A stretch of DNA of 64,000 nt from UBA4615 sp046046245 (GTDB lineage: Bacteria; Pseudomonadota; Gammaproteobacteria; Burkholderiales; Burkholderiaceae_E), in assembly GCA_046046245.1 (NCBI GenBank), contig JBJOKE010000028.1, positions 1 through 64,000 of the forward strand. Reading direction: 5' to 3'. Below are positions 34,990-43,988 of this stretch, in pieces. Positions within the stretch are counted from its first letter, which is position 1, and the number at the start of each line of letters is the position of its first letter. A program made the translations under genes and the position numbers. A model generated the notes under the pieces. That model did no database searches. It was not told the DNA's origin and saw only the letters and a program-made list of their open reading frames with translations.

Positions 34990-35529
34990 ATGACCCCCAT
35001 CCGCCCCCGCTTCCCGTCCCGCCGCTGGCGCGCCGCCGGCTTCGCCGTCGCCGCCGCCGGCCTGCTCGCGCTCGGCGCCTGCTCGCACGGCCCGCAGGGC
35101 GGCGGCTGGGGCGACGGCCTGCGCGAGGGCCATCACCATGGCTGGCGCGGCGGCCCGATGTCCGGCCCGATGGATCCGGAGCAGGCCGCGCGCTTCGCCG
35201 AGCGGATGGCCGACCGGATCGTCCGCGAGGTCGACGGCAGCCCCGAGCAGAAGGTGAAGCTGCAGGCGATCGCGCAGGGCGCGATCACCGAGCTCGCGCC
35301 GATGCGCGAGCAGATGCGCACCGCGCGCCGCGAGGGCATGGCGCTGCTCGCCGCGCCGACGATCGACCGCGGCGCGATCGAGGCGCTGCGCGCGAAGCAG
35401 CTGGCCGCCGCCGACGGCGCGTCGCGCCGGATGGCGCAGGCGATGGCCGACGCCGCCGAGGTGCTGACGCCCGAGCAGCGGACGAAGCTCGCCGAGCGGC
35501 TGCAGCGCCGGATGGGGCGCCGGGGATGA
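34990..35529 (+). CDS. Spy/CpxP-like periplasmic heavy-metal sensor or chaperone lipoprotein
   Basis: A 179-residue protein from the ATG at 34990. A lipobox (LLALGAC) ends the signal sequence. A His-rich patch EGHHHGWRGG follows at about residue 49. The rest is helical, with the LTxxQ-type motif LTPEQRTKLAERLQRRM at the C-terminus. Spy/CpxP/CnrX-like proteins sense or buffer metals and misfolded proteins in the periplasm. It lies 163 bp before an OmpR-type two-component pair, an arrangement like cpxP-cpxRA. Confidence 0.82.
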   Translation: MTPIRPRFPSRRWRAAGFAVAAAGLLALGACSHGPQGGGWGDGLREGHHHGWRGGPMSGPMDPEQAARFAERMADRIVREVDGSPEQKVKLQAIAQGAITELAPMREQMRTARREGMALLAAPTIDRGAIEALRAKQLAAADGASRRMAQAMADAAEVLTPEQRTKLAERLQRRMGRRG

Positions 35530-35692
35530 GCGCGGCACCCGACTCCCTCGCGTCCGCGCCCGGCCGGCCGGCCGCCGGGCGTGCCGCGGGCGCGGGGCGC
35601 TCCGACGGCGACGCGCCGGGCACCCCGCGGCCCGGGTGGTGGCGCGGCGCCGGTTCTCAAGCGGCCACGGGGCCGCGTGCGATGATCGACGG

Positions 35693-36412
35693 ATGCCGCA
35701 GCGCGTGCTGATGATCGAGGACGACCTGCGCCTGGGCGCGATGGTCGCCACCTACCTGAGGGGCGCCGGCTTCGCGGTCGAGCAGGCCGCCGACGGCGCG
35801 TCCGGGCTCGCCGCGCTCGCGGCCCGCGACGGACCGCCGGTGGACCTGGTGCTGCTCGACCTGATGCTGCCCGACGCCGACGGCCTGGCGCTGTGCCGCC
35901 GCATCCGCGCGGACTCCGACGTGCCGATCGTGATGGTCACCGCGCGCGGCGACACCGCCGACCGGATCGTGGGGCTGGAGCTCGGCGCCGACGACTACCT
36001 GCCCAAGCCCTTCGAGCCGCGCGAGCTGCTCGCCCGCGTGCGTGCGGTGCTGCGGCGGCGCATGCCGGGCGCGCAGGCCGGGGCGCCCGCCCCGCGCGAC
36101 GTCCTGCGCTTCGGTCGACTCGAGGTGGACCGCGGCGCGCGCGAGGTCCGGGTCGACGGCCGCGCGCGGCCGCTGACCAGCCACCAGTTCGAGCTGCTGG
36201 TCGCGCTCGCCGAGTCGGCCGGCCGGGTGCTGTCGCGCGAGCAGCTGATGGAGCGCGTCCGCGGCGAGCCGCTCGACGCCTTCGACCGCTCGATCGACGT
36301 GCACGTCGCGCGGATCCGCGCGGCGATCGAGGACGATCCCCGGCATCCGCGCCGCATCGTCACCGTCCGCGGCGCCGGCTACGTGTTCGCGCGCGCGCAG
36401 GACGGCGAGTGA
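35693..36412 (+). CDS. OmpR-family response regulator
   Basis: A 239-residue regulator. Receiver domain residues 1-118 have acidic pocket E9-D10-D11, phosphoacceptor D56 (LLDLMLPDADG) and conserved K105 (LPKPFEPRELL). The OmpR winged helix follows (LTSHQFELLVALAESAGRVLSREQLMERV; GAGYVF). The kinase gene overlaps its stop. It is close to the CpxR/RstA group. It probably controls the adjacent Spy-like gene and other envelope-stress genes. Confidence 0.95.
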   Translation: MPQRVLMIEDDLRLGAMVATYLRGAGFAVEQAADGASGLAALAARDGPPVDLVLLDLMLPDADGLALCRRIRADSDVPIVMVTARGDTADRIVGLELGADDYLPKPFEPRELLARVRAVLRRRMPGAQAGAPAPRDVLRFGRLEVDRGAREVRVDGRARPLTSHQFELLVALAESAGRVLSREQLMERVRGEPLDAFDRSIDVHVARIRAAIEDDPRHPRRIVTVRGAGYVFARAQDGE

Positions 36413-37797
36413 GGCGCCTCTACGTCCGGATCTACGTCGCGATGCTCGCGAGCCTCGTGCTGTTCGCGCTGCTCGCGGGCGCCGCGTGGAAGCTGTCGTT
36501 CGACCGCGAGCGCGCGTGGCGCGACGAGCGGGCGCTGGTGGCCGAGGCGGTCGGCGCGATCCTGCCGCCGGCCGACGCGCCGGTCGAGGCGCTGCGCGCG
36601 GCGCTCGAGCGCTGGCACGCCCGCACCGGCGCCGACCTGACGATCTTCGACGCCGAGCGTCGGCCGATCGCGTCGGCAGGCCGGCCGCTGCCGCCGCCGA
36701 GCACCGCCGACGGCGGCCGCGACGACCACGGCCGCGGCCCCCCGGTCTGGTCGGTGCGCCTGCCCGACGGTCGCTGGGCGATCGCGCGCCTGCACCGCTT
36801 CCGCGGCCCGCCGTCGCCGATCGGCTGGCTGCTGCCGATCCTGGGCCTGACGGTGGCGGTCGCGATCGGCGCCTATCCGGTGGTGCGCCGCCTAACGCGC
36901 CGGCTCGAGCGGCTGCAGGCGGGCGTCGAGGCGCTGGGCGCGGGCGACCTGTCGGCGCGCGTGCCGGTGCAGGGCCGCGACGAGGTGGCCGCGCTCGCCG
37001 CGAGCTTCAACCGCTCGGCCGAGCGGATCGAGGCGCTGGTGCGCGCGCAGAGGTCGCTGCTCGCGAACGCGTCGCACGAGCTGCGCTCACCGCTCGCGCG
37101 GCTGAAGATGGCGAGCGCGCTGCTCGCCGACCCGCAGGCCGCCGCCGGCCAGACCGAGGCCGAGCGCGCGGCGCTGCGCGAGGAGCTCGAGCGCAACGTC
37201 GGCGAGCTCGACGCGCTGATCGAGGAGATCCTGCTCGCGAGCCGGCTCGACGCCGACGCGGGCGTGGCCCGCGAGCCGGTCGACCTGCTGGCGCTGCTGG
37301 CCGAGGAGGCGGCGCGGGTGCAGGCGACGCTGTCGGTCGACCGCCCGGCCGGCGAGACGGCCGGGGCCCCGCGCGCGGGCACCCCGCAGGTCGGCGGCCT
37401 GCCCGCCGGCGTCACCGACGACACGCTCCTCGCCGGAGCCGCGACCGTCGACGGCGACGCGCGCCTGCTGCGCCGCCTGGTCCGCAACCTGCTGGAGAAC
37501 GCGCGCCGGTACGGTGCCGGCTCGCCGGTCGAGGTGCGGCTGCACCCGGTCGGGCCCGCGTCGTCGTTCGAGGTGCTCGACCGCGGCCCGGGCGTGCCCG
37601 AGGCCGAGCGCGAGCGGATCTTCGAGCCCTTCCACCGGCTCGCCGGCCACGGCGAGGCCGCGGGCGGCGTGGGGCTGGGCCTGTCGCTGGTCCGGCAGAT
37701 CGCCGCGCGCCACGGCGCGACGGTCCGCTGCCTGCCGCGCGACGGCGGCGGCAGCCGCTTCGTCGTCGCGTTCGGCGCGGCGCCCGTGCCGCGCTGA
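36409..37797 (+). CDS. Membrane sensor histidine kinase of the OmpR-associated type
   Basis: A 462-residue kinase starting at GTG 36409, which overlaps the response-regulator stop (GTGA). Transmembrane helix 1 is at about residues 6-26. A small periplasmic sensor (~30-142) contains an acidic/His patch (DGGRDDHGRG). Helix 2 is at ~143-163, followed by HAMP, the H-box SHELRSPLARL with H223, and an ATPase domain with N-box NLLENARRYG and G-boxes DRGPGVP and GVGLGLSLV. A Pro/Gly-rich insert near residues 318-340 lies inside the ATPase domain and is unusual. The likely signal is envelope or metal stress. Confidence 0.94.
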   Translation: MRRLYVRIYVAMLASLVLFALLAGAAWKLSFDRERAWRDERALVAEAVGAILPPADAPVEALRAALERWHARTGADLTIFDAERRPIASAGRPLPPPSTADGGRDDHGRGPPVWSVRLPDGRWAIARLHRFRGPPSPIGWLLPILGLTVAVAIGAYPVVRRLTRRLERLQAGVEALGAGDLSARVPVQGRDEVAALAASFNRSAERIEALVRAQRSLLANASHELRSPLARLKMASALLADPQAAAGQTEAERAALREELERNVGELDALIEEILLASRLDADAGVAREPVDLLALLAEEAARVQATLSVDRPAGETAGAPRAGTPQVGGLPAGVTDDTLLAGAATVDGDARLLRRLVRNLLENARRYGAGSPVEVRLHPVGPASSFEVLDRGPGVPEAERERIFEPFHRLAGHGEAAGGVGLGLSLVRQIAARHGATVRCLPRDGGGSRFVVAFGAAPVPR

Positions 37798-37843
37798 GCG
37801 GCCCGGCGCGGGCGGCGTCCGTGCGCCGACGGGCGCCTGTGCG

Positions 37844-38812
37844 TCAGCGCGGCGGCTGGCGCGTGCCGACGACCACCGGGTAGTCGGGCCGGCCGGTGCG
37901 CAGCCAGGTGACGATGTTGTTCGCCGCCTTGCGCCGCAGCTCCACCTCCGAGGCCACCGAATAGAACGCCGAGTGCGGCGAGAAGATCACCCGCGGGTCG
38001 GCGAGCAGCGGGTGGCCGGCGGGCACCGGCTCCACCGGCAGCACGTCGAGGCCCACGCCGGCGAGCCGGCCCTCGGCCACGACCTGGGTGAGCCCGTCGA
38101 GGTCGATCACGCCGCCGCGCGCGGTGTTGACCAGGTACGAGCCCGGCTTCATCAGCCGCAGCAGGTCGGCGCCGACCAGGCCTCGCGTCTCGTCGTTCAG
38201 CAGGCAGTGGATCGAGATCGCGTCGGCCTGCTCGAACAGCTGGGTCATCGACACGCGCTCGACGTAGGCGGGGAAGTCGCCGTCGATCAGGTGCGGGTCG
38301 TAGGCGATGACGCGCTTGAAGGTGTTGCGCGCGATGTGCGCGAAGCGCTTGCCGATGCGGCCCAGGCCGAAGACGCCGACGGTCATGTCGGTCAGGCGGG
38401 GCACGCGGCCGGCGCTGGTGTAGTGCCAGGTGCCGGCCTTCACGTCGGTGTTCCAGCGGACGATGTTGCGGATCACCGCGAGCATCATCGCGAACGCATG
38501 GCTCGAGACCTCGCCCACGCCGTAGTCCGGGCTGTTCGCGACCCAGACGCCCGCGGCCTGCGCGGCCTTCGCGTCGATGGTGTCGTAGCCCGCGCCGATC
38601 CGCGACGCGAGGCCCAGGCCCGGCCGCGCGGCGAACACCTTCGCGCCCACCGGCGCGTACTGCACGAGCAGCGCCGAGCACCCGTCGGAGGCGGCGACGA
38701 CCTCGTCCTCGGTCCTGCACTGGGCCTCGACGAGCTGGATGCCCGCCTCGCGGAACAGGTTGCGCTCGAGCGAGACGTCGAGCATGTCGTAGTCGGTGAA
38801 CAGGACCTTCAT
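37844..38812 (-). CDS. D-isomer-specific 2-hydroxyacid dehydrogenase
   Basis: A 322-residue dehydrogenase with the NAD motif GVFGLGRIGKRFA near residue 146, the catalytic Arg in VNTARGGVID near 228, Glu in DVLPVEPVP near 257, and His in FSPHSAFYS near 277. It resembles phosphoglycerate/hydroxypyruvate-reductase-like enzymes acting on small 2-hydroxy acids. It is co-directional with the lacI gene 43 bp upstream, so it may be part of that regulon. Confidence 0.88.
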   Translation of the reverse strand: MKVLFTDYDMLDVSLERNLFREAGIQLVEAQCRTEDEVVAASDGCSALLVQYAPVGAKVFAARPGLGLASRIGAGYDTIDAKAAQAAGVWVANSPDYGVGEVSSHAFAMMLAVIRNIVRWNTDVKAGTWHYTSAGRVPRLTDMTVGVFGLGRIGKRFAHIARNTFKRVIAYDPHLIDGDFPAYVERVSMTQLFEQADAISIHCLLNDETRGLVGADLLRLMKPGSYLVNTARGGVIDLDGLTQVVAEGRLAGVGLDVLPVEPVPAGHPLLADPRVIFSPHSAFYSVASEVELRRKAANNIVTWLRTGRPDYPVVVGTRQPPR

Positions 38813-38855
38813 GGGACGGTGTCTCCTTCGGGGAGCGGCGATGATACCGGCGGCC

Positions 38856-39911
38856 TCAGGCCGATTCGCGCGCGACGATGTCGAATCCGACGTCGATCCG
38901 CCCGGCGGGCGGGACGCCGCCGTCGAGCCGCGCGAGCAGCGCGCGCGCCGCCTGCTCGCCGATCTCGCGGCCTGGGATGCGCACGGTGCTGAGCGAGGGC
39001 CAGGTGTGGGCGGCAACGTCGAAGTCGCCGAAGCCGAGCACCGCGAGGGTCGACGGGACCGCCACGCGGCGGTCGGCCGCGGCGCGCAGCACGCCGGTGG
39101 CGAGCGCGTCGTTCGCGCAGAACACCGCGTCGGGCGCGGGGCGTGCCGCGTCGAGCAGCGCGCCGAAGGCGTCGCGGCCCTGCGCGGCGCTCATGCCGTC
39201 GTCGACGAAGGCGGTGAGCGGCGCCGCGAGTCCGGCCTCGCGCGCGGCCTCGCGCAGCCCGCGCAGCCGCTTGCCCGAGCGGTCCTCGCGGTCGGGGCCG
39301 GTACCCACGAAGGCCCAGCGCCGGCGGCCGCGCGCGGCGAGCCAGCGGCCGGCCTCGCGGCCCGCCGCGACGTTCGAGAAGCCGACGACGAGGTCGATCG
39401 GCCTGGGCGGCAGGTCCCAGATCTCCACCACCGGCACGCGCTGGCGGGCGAGCAGCTCGCGGGTCTCGTCGGCGTGGATCGCGCCGGTGAGCACCACCGC
39501 GTCGACGCGCCGTCCGAGGAAGCTGCGCACCAGCGCGGCCTCGGTCGCCGCGTCGTAGCCGCTGTCGCCCAGCAGCAGCTCGTAGCCCGCGTCGCGCAGC
39601 ACGCGCGCCAGCCCGCTCGCGGTGCTCGCATAGACCGAGTTCATCAGCGTGGGGACGATCGCCGCGACGATCCGCGTGCGCGACGAGGCGAGCGCGCTCG
39701 CCGCGCCGTGCGGCAGGTAGCCGAGCCGCGCGACCGCGCGCCGCACCGCGGCCAGCGTGGCCGGCGCGACCTGTTCCGGATGCCGCAACGCACGCGAGAC
39801 GGTCATGCTCGAGACGCCCGCCTCGCGGGCGACCTCCTCGAGCCGGACCGGGCCGCCGGGCGGCTCGGAGCGCGCCGTGACGGCCGCCGTTTGTGCGGCG
39901 CGCCTTGACAT
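38856..39911 (-). CDS. LacI-family transcriptional regulator
   Basis: A 351-residue repressor with a 22-residue N-terminal extension before the helix-turn-helix (VRLEEVAREAGVSSMTVSRALRHPEQVAPATLAAV, about 22-56). The hinge helix LPHGAASALAS follows. The periplasmic-binding-protein-like core (~75-350) resembles the GntR gluconate-repressor branch. A palindromic operator lies in the divergent gap 33 bp upstream of its ATG. It probably represses itself and the PhyH-TRAP genes in response to a sugar-like ligand. Confidence 0.94.
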   Translation of the reverse strand: MSRRAAQTAAVTARSEPPGGPVRLEEVAREAGVSSMTVSRALRHPEQVAPATLAAVRRAVARLGYLPHGAASALASSRTRIVAAIVPTLMNSVYASTASGLARVLRDAGYELLLGDSGYDAATEAALVRSFLGRRVDAVVLTGAIHADETRELLARQRVPVVEIWDLPPRPIDLVVGFSNVAAGREAGRWLAARGRRRWAFVGTGPDREDRSGKRLRGLREAAREAGLAAPLTAFVDDGMSAAQGRDAFGALLDAARPAPDAVFCANDALATGVLRAAADRRVAVPSTLAVLGFGDFDVAAHTWPSLSTVRIPGREIGEQAARALLARLDGGVPPAGRIDVGFDIVARESA

Positions 39912-39943
39912 GCGGGCGAGAGTATCGCGGAATGCGGATATCG

Positions 39944-39957
39944 TGTTAGCGCTAACA
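39944..39957. promoter_or_regulatory. LacI-type operator, perfect 14-bp palindrome
   Basis: TGTTAGCGCTAACA is a perfect palindrome with the central CG step typical of LacI/GalR operators. It lies between the divergent lacI-type gene (start 39911) and the PhyH gene (start 39975). TATCGT just before it on the + strand could be a -10, so binding would occlude the promoter. Confidence 0.82.
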
Positions 39958-39974
39958 AGCGAGCGGACGTGCCG

Positions 39975-40853
39975 ATGAGCCTCACCCCCGACCAGGTCGA
40001 CTTCTACCGCAGCGAGGGCTACGTGGTCGTGCCCGACGTGCTCGACGCCGCCGAGCTGTCGGCGATGCGCGGCGCGGTCGACGCGCTGCTCGCCGGCGCG
40101 AAGGGCGTCGCCGACCACACCGAGCTCTACGACCTCGAGGACTCGCACACCCCCGAGGCGCCGCGCGTGCGGCGGCTCAAGCAGCCGCACCGTCACCACC
40201 GCGCGTTCGCGGACCTGCCGCGCAACCCGAAGGTGCAGGCGCTGCTGACCTCGCTGCTCGGCCCCGCGGTGCGGCTTCAGTCGGTGAAGCTCAACCTGAA
40301 GACCGCCGGCTATGGCGCCCCGGTCGAGTGGCACCAGGACTGGGCGTTCTATCCGCACACCAACGACGACGTGCTCGCGATGGGCGTGATGCTCGACGAC
40401 TTCACGCCCGACAACGGGCCGATGATGGTCGTGCCGCGCACGCACCGCGGCGTCATCCACGACCACCATGCGAACGGCGTGTTCGTGGGCGCGATGGATC
40501 CCACGCGGATCGACCTGGACCTGAAGCGCGACGCGGTCCCGCTGCTCGGCCGCGCCGGCTCGATCACGCTGCACCACGCGCGGCTGGTCCACGGCTCGGC
40601 CACCAACACCTCGGGCCGGTCGCGCAACTTCCTGCTCTACGAGGCCGCCGCGGCCGACGCCTGGCCGCTGGGCGGCGGGCAGTTCGGCAGCCTCGCGGAG
40701 TTCGATGCGCGGATGCTCTGCGGCGAGCCCACGCTCGCGCCGCGGATGGTGCCGGTACCGATCCGCATGCCGTTCCCGAAGGCACCCGAGGCGGCCTCGC
40801 TGTACCAGTCGCAGAAGTACATGGAGAACCGGTTCTTCGAAACCGCCCGCTAG
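39975..40853 (+). CDS. Phytanoyl-CoA dioxygenase (PhyH) family Fe(II)/2-oxoglutarate oxygenase
   Basis: A 292-residue protein; GTG at 39969 would add two residues. The 2-His-1-carboxylate iron site is H120-x-D122 (EWHQDW) and H206 (HARLVHGSATN), and R215/R217 could bind 2-oxoglutarate. The family hydroxylates diverse small molecules, not only acyl-CoA. It is the first gene of the divergent transcript next to lacI and directly precedes a TRAP binding-protein gene. It probably hydroxylates an imported compound; the substrate is unknown. Confidence 0.9.
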   Translation: MSLTPDQVDFYRSEGYVVVPDVLDAAELSAMRGAVDALLAGAKGVADHTELYDLEDSHTPEAPRVRRLKQPHRHHRAFADLPRNPKVQALLTSLLGPAVRLQSVKLNLKTAGYGAPVEWHQDWAFYPHTNDDVLAMGVMLDDFTPDNGPMMVVPRTHRGVIHDHHANGVFVGAMDPTRIDLDLKRDAVPLLGRAGSITLHHARLVHGSATNTSGRSRNFLLYEAAAADAWPLGGGQFGSLAEFDARMLCGEPTLAPRMVPVPIRMPFPKAPEAASLYQSQKYMENRFFETAR

Positions 40854-40921
40854 CGGCGGTCGACCCACCCGGCACCGCGCGCTCAGCGCGGGCCGGAGCG
40901 CACACGACGCAGGAGACGCTC

Positions 40922-41902
40922 ATGTTCAGAAGGCAATTCGTCACGGGGATGGCGGCCGCCGCCGCGATCGCGGCCGCGCCGCTCGCGCAGGCGCAGCCCA
41001 CGCTGGTGTTCGGCGGGTCCGACGCGGTCGGCACCGTGCTCGACCGCACCAACGCGATGTTCACGAAGCTCGTCAACGAGCGCGCCGCCGGCAAGGTGAA
41101 GATCAACTTCATCCAGGGCGAGCAGCTCGGCAACGACGTGCAGGTGATCGAGCAGATGATGAAGGGCTCGGTCGCCTTCTACGGCGACGTGCTCGACTGG
41201 TACGCGAACTGGGTCAAGGACTTCGCGGTGCTGGCCTGGGGCTTCACCTTCCGCGACAACGACCACTTCCAGAAGTTCCTCGAGTCGCCCACCTTCGCGG
41301 CGATGTCCGAGGAGCTGCGCACGAAGCAGGGGCTGCGGATCCTCGCGGCCGCGCCCACGCAGCCGCGGATCCTGTTCGCGAAGAAGGCCGTGCAGACGCC
41401 CGACGACCTCAAGGACGTGAAGATGCGCGTCCCCGAGATCAAGACCTACCTGAACCTCTGGCAGGCGATGGGCACGAAGCCCGCGCGCGTCGCCTGGGCC
41501 GAGGTCTTCCTCGGGCTCAAGACCGGCGTGATCGACGCGGCCGAGGGCCCGATCGGCTCGGCCTACGCGCAGAAGTTCCACAACGCCGCGCCCGCGGTGA
41601 TGCGTACCGACCACCTGCTGTCGTCGCTGCACATCACCGTCAACGAGAAGGTCTTCGCCTCGCTGCCCGCGGACGTGCAGAAGATCATGGTCGACGCCGC
41701 GAGGGAGGCGGTGGCCTGGGGCCGCAAGGAGTCCGAGGCCGAGACCGACGACCTCACGAGGAAGATGGCGGCCGAGGGGGCGAAGGTGGTGAACGTCGAC
41801 CGCGCGCCGTTCGCGCAGCGCGCGCTGTCGGCAGTGGAGGGCATGGAGAAGGACGGCGCCTGGACGGCCGGCCTCTACCAGAGGATCCGCGACATCAAGT
41901 GA
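40922..41902 (+). CDS. TRAP transporter substrate-binding protein (DctP), system 2
   Basis: A 326-residue precursor beginning MFRRQFVTGMAAAAAIAAAPLAQAQ, a Tat-like or Sec signal. The ligand arginine is in LKDVKMRVPEIKTY near residue 164, followed by RVAWAEVFLGLKTGVIDAAEGP near 180. It binds an organic acid for DctQM of the same operon. GGAGA precedes the ATG. It follows the PhyH gene by 68 bp. Confidence 0.93.
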   Translation: MFRRQFVTGMAAAAAIAAAPLAQAQPTLVFGGSDAVGTVLDRTNAMFTKLVNERAAGKVKINFIQGEQLGNDVQVIEQMMKGSVAFYGDVLDWYANWVKDFAVLAWGFTFRDNDHFQKFLESPTFAAMSEELRTKQGLRILAAAPTQPRILFAKKAVQTPDDLKDVKMRVPEIKTYLNLWQAMGTKPARVAWAEVFLGLKTGVIDAAEGPIGSAYAQKFHNAAPAVMRTDHLLSSLHITVNEKVFASLPADVQKIMVDAAREAVAWGRKESEAETDDLTRKMAAEGAKVVNVDRAPFAQRALSAVEGMEKDGAWTAGLYQRIRDIK

Positions 41903-41908
41903 CCGCGT

Positions 41909-41935
41909 GCGACGGGCGCCGCGTGCGCCCGTCGC
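41909..41935 (+). terminator. Strong intercistronic hairpin between dctP and dctQ, system 2
   Basis: GCGACGGGCGC and GCGCCCGTCGC form a perfect 11-bp stem with a CGCGT loop in the 49-bp gap after the dctP stop. Its position is the same as in TRAP system 1. It may lower permease expression relative to the binding protein. Confidence 0.62.
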
Positions 41936-41951
41936 CGCCGAGGACCCGCCC

Positions 41952-42614
41952 ATGGATGCGCTGCTCGCCCGCTGGTGGCGGCTGCTCGAGCTGGTCGCGC
42001 GCGTCGAGCGCGCGTTCGGCGTGCTGCTGCTGTCGACCATCGTCGTCTCGATCACCGTGCAGGTGATCACCCGCTACCTGTTCGGCCAGCCGCTGGTCTG
42101 GGTCGAGGAGCTCGCCGGCTACTGCTTCCTCTGGTCGATCTTCGTCGGCGCCGCGCTCGGCCTGAAGGAGCTGCGCCACATCCGGATCGATACCTTCGTC
42201 GCGCGGCTGCCGGTCCGCACCCAGGCAGGGTGGCGCGCCGCCACCTGGGCGATCGCCGGGCTGTGCTGCGCCGTGATCGCGGTCCAGGCGTGGGACATCA
42301 TGGACGTCGAGTCGCGCAGCCGCACGATGTCGCTGCCCGTCGACCTGCCGCGCCACCTGTTCTACTCGATGCCGCTGTTCGTCTGCGTGGTGTCGATGGG
42401 AATCACCATCGCCTACCTGATCGCCGCCGAACTCGCGCTCGCCACGAGCGGGCGGCCGGTCGACGCGCAGCTCGCGCGGCTCGCCCGCGAGCGCGAGGCG
42501 ATGGCCGAGGACGCCGAGGCCGACGCGATCGCCGAGCGGCTGGTCGCCGGCTCGCACGCGAACGCGGCGCAGCCGTCGGCGGCGGCCGTTCGCAGCGGGG
42601 AGGGCACGCGATGA
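41952..42614 (+). CDS. TRAP transporter small permease (DctQ), system 2
   Basis: A 220-residue four-helix protein from the ATG at 41952, in the order LLLSTIVVSITVQVITRYLF, VWVEELAGYCFLWSIFVGAALGLKELRHIRIDTF, then two further helices. A long Ala/Glu/Arg-rich cytosolic tail (residues ~165-220) is longer than usual for DctQ. Its stop overlaps the dctM start as ATGA. Confidence 0.92.
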   Translation: MDALLARWWRLLELVARVERAFGVLLLSTIVVSITVQVITRYLFGQPLVWVEELAGYCFLWSIFVGAALGLKELRHIRIDTFVARLPVRTQAGWRAATWAIAGLCCAVIAVQAWDIMDVESRSRTMSLPVDLPRHLFYSMPLFVCVVSMGITIAYLIAAELALATSGRPVDAQLARLAREREAMAEDAEADAIAERLVAGSHANAAQPSAAAVRSGEGTR

Positions 42615-43891
42615 GCGTCATCCCGATGTTCGCGGTGCTGTTCGGGCTGATCGCGATCGAGCTGCCGATCGCCTTCGCGCTGATCGCCGCGGCGCTCGCT
42701 TACCTGCAGTTCGCATCGCCCGTGCCGATGTCGCTGGTCGTCCAGCGGATGACCTCGGGCGTCGACAGCTTCCCGCTGCTCGCGATCCCGCTCTTCGTGC
42801 TCGCCGGCAACCTGCTCAACGTGGGCGGCATCGCGGCGCGGATCTTCGAGTTCGCGGTGGCGCTGGTCGGCCACTTCCGCGGGGGGCTCGCGCAGGTGAA
42901 CATCTTCGCGAGCCTGATCTTCGCGGGGATGTCGGGCGTCGCGCAGGCCGACGCGGCGGGGCTGGGCACCGTCGAGATCAAGGCGATGAAGAAGGAGGGC
43001 TTCGACGCCGCCTTCGCGGCCGCCTGCAGCGCGGCCTCGGCGATCGTCGGCCCGATCATCCCGCCGTCGGTGATCATGGTGGTCTACGGCGTGCTGGCGC
43101 AGGTCTCGATCGGCGACCTGTTCCTCGCGGGCCTCGTGCCGGGCTTCCTCATCGGCTTCCTGCTGATGGCGATGGTCTACTTCCTGGTCGCGACCGGCCG
43201 GGTCCACGCGCCGGTGACGCCGCGCGCGAGCGCGGGGCACCTCGGTCGCAGCTTCGTGAGGGCGATCCCGGCGCTGTCGGCGCCGGTGATCCTGGTGGTG
43301 GGCCTGCTGTCGGGCGTGGCCACGCCGACCGAGCTCGGCGCGATCACCGTGGTCTACGCGATCGGACTGGGCTTCGCCTACCGGGAGCTGACCCCGAGGA
43401 AGCTCTACGCCTGCATCGCCGAGACCTTCGTCACCAGCGGCGTGCTGGTCTTCATCATGGCCGCGGCCGTGCCCTTCGGCTGGGCGATCGCGGTCAACAA
43501 CATCCCGGCGAACCTCGCGTCCACGCTGCTCGACATCACGACGAACCCGTGGGCGATCCTCGCGATGATCAACGTGATGCTGCTGGTGATCGGCTGCTTC
43601 ATGGAGACCACCGCGATCCTGCTGATCGCGGTGCCGACCTTCCTGCCGCTGATCAAGCAGCTGGGCATCGACCCGATCCACTTCGGCCTGGTGATCATCC
43701 TGAACCTGCTGATCGGCGCCACCACCCCGCCCTTCGGCGTGCTGCTCTTCATCGTGCAGGACATCGCCAAGGTGAGCTTCGGCGCGGTGGTGCGGGCGAT
43801 CCTGCCGTTCTACGTGCCGCTGGGCATCGCGCTGATCCTGATCACCTACTGGCCCGACCTGTCGCTGTGGCTGCCGAGGGCGCTGAAATAG
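42611..43891 (+). CDS. TRAP transporter large permease (DctM), system 2
   Basis: A 426-residue permease of typical DctM length. Signatures are FPLLAIPLFVLAGNLLN near residue 54, LIFAGMSGVAQADAAGLGTVEIKAMKKEGF near 103, and SAIVGPIIPPSVIMVVYG near 142, repeated in the second half as GCFMETTAILLIAVPTFLPL and HFGLVIILNLLIGATTPPFGVLLF. It is co-translated with dctQ through an ATGA overlap. Confidence 0.95.
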   Translation: MSVIPMFAVLFGLIAIELPIAFALIAAALAYLQFASPVPMSLVVQRMTSGVDSFPLLAIPLFVLAGNLLNVGGIAARIFEFAVALVGHFRGGLAQVNIFASLIFAGMSGVAQADAAGLGTVEIKAMKKEGFDAAFAAACSAASAIVGPIIPPSVIMVVYGVLAQVSIGDLFLAGLVPGFLIGFLLMAMVYFLVATGRVHAPVTPRASAGHLGRSFVRAIPALSAPVILVVGLLSGVATPTELGAITVVYAIGLGFAYRELTPRKLYACIAETFVTSGVLVFIMAAAVPFGWAIAVNNIPANLASTLLDITTNPWAILAMINVMLLVIGCFMETTAILLIAVPTFLPLIKQLGIDPIHFGLVIILNLLIGATTPPFGVLLFIVQDIAKVSFGAVVRAILPFYVPLGIALILITYWPDLSLWLPRALK

Positions 43892-43918
43892 GTCGAGCCG
43901 GTTCCACCGCGAGCGACT

Positions 43919-43947
43919 TTGATCGCGGCCCGCGCATCGATTACAGT
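43919..43947 (+). promoter_or_regulatory. Candidate sigma-70 promoter for the SDR-LDH2-Rieske genes
   Basis: TTGATC (43919-43924), a 17-nt spacer and TACAGT (43942-43947) match sigma-70 spacing, 41 bp before the SDR start. It would allow these genes to be expressed apart from the upstream TRAP genes. Confidence 0.5.
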
Positions 43948-43988
43948 CCGGCGCTTTCCGCACCCGGCATCGAACAGGAGACGCCCGC

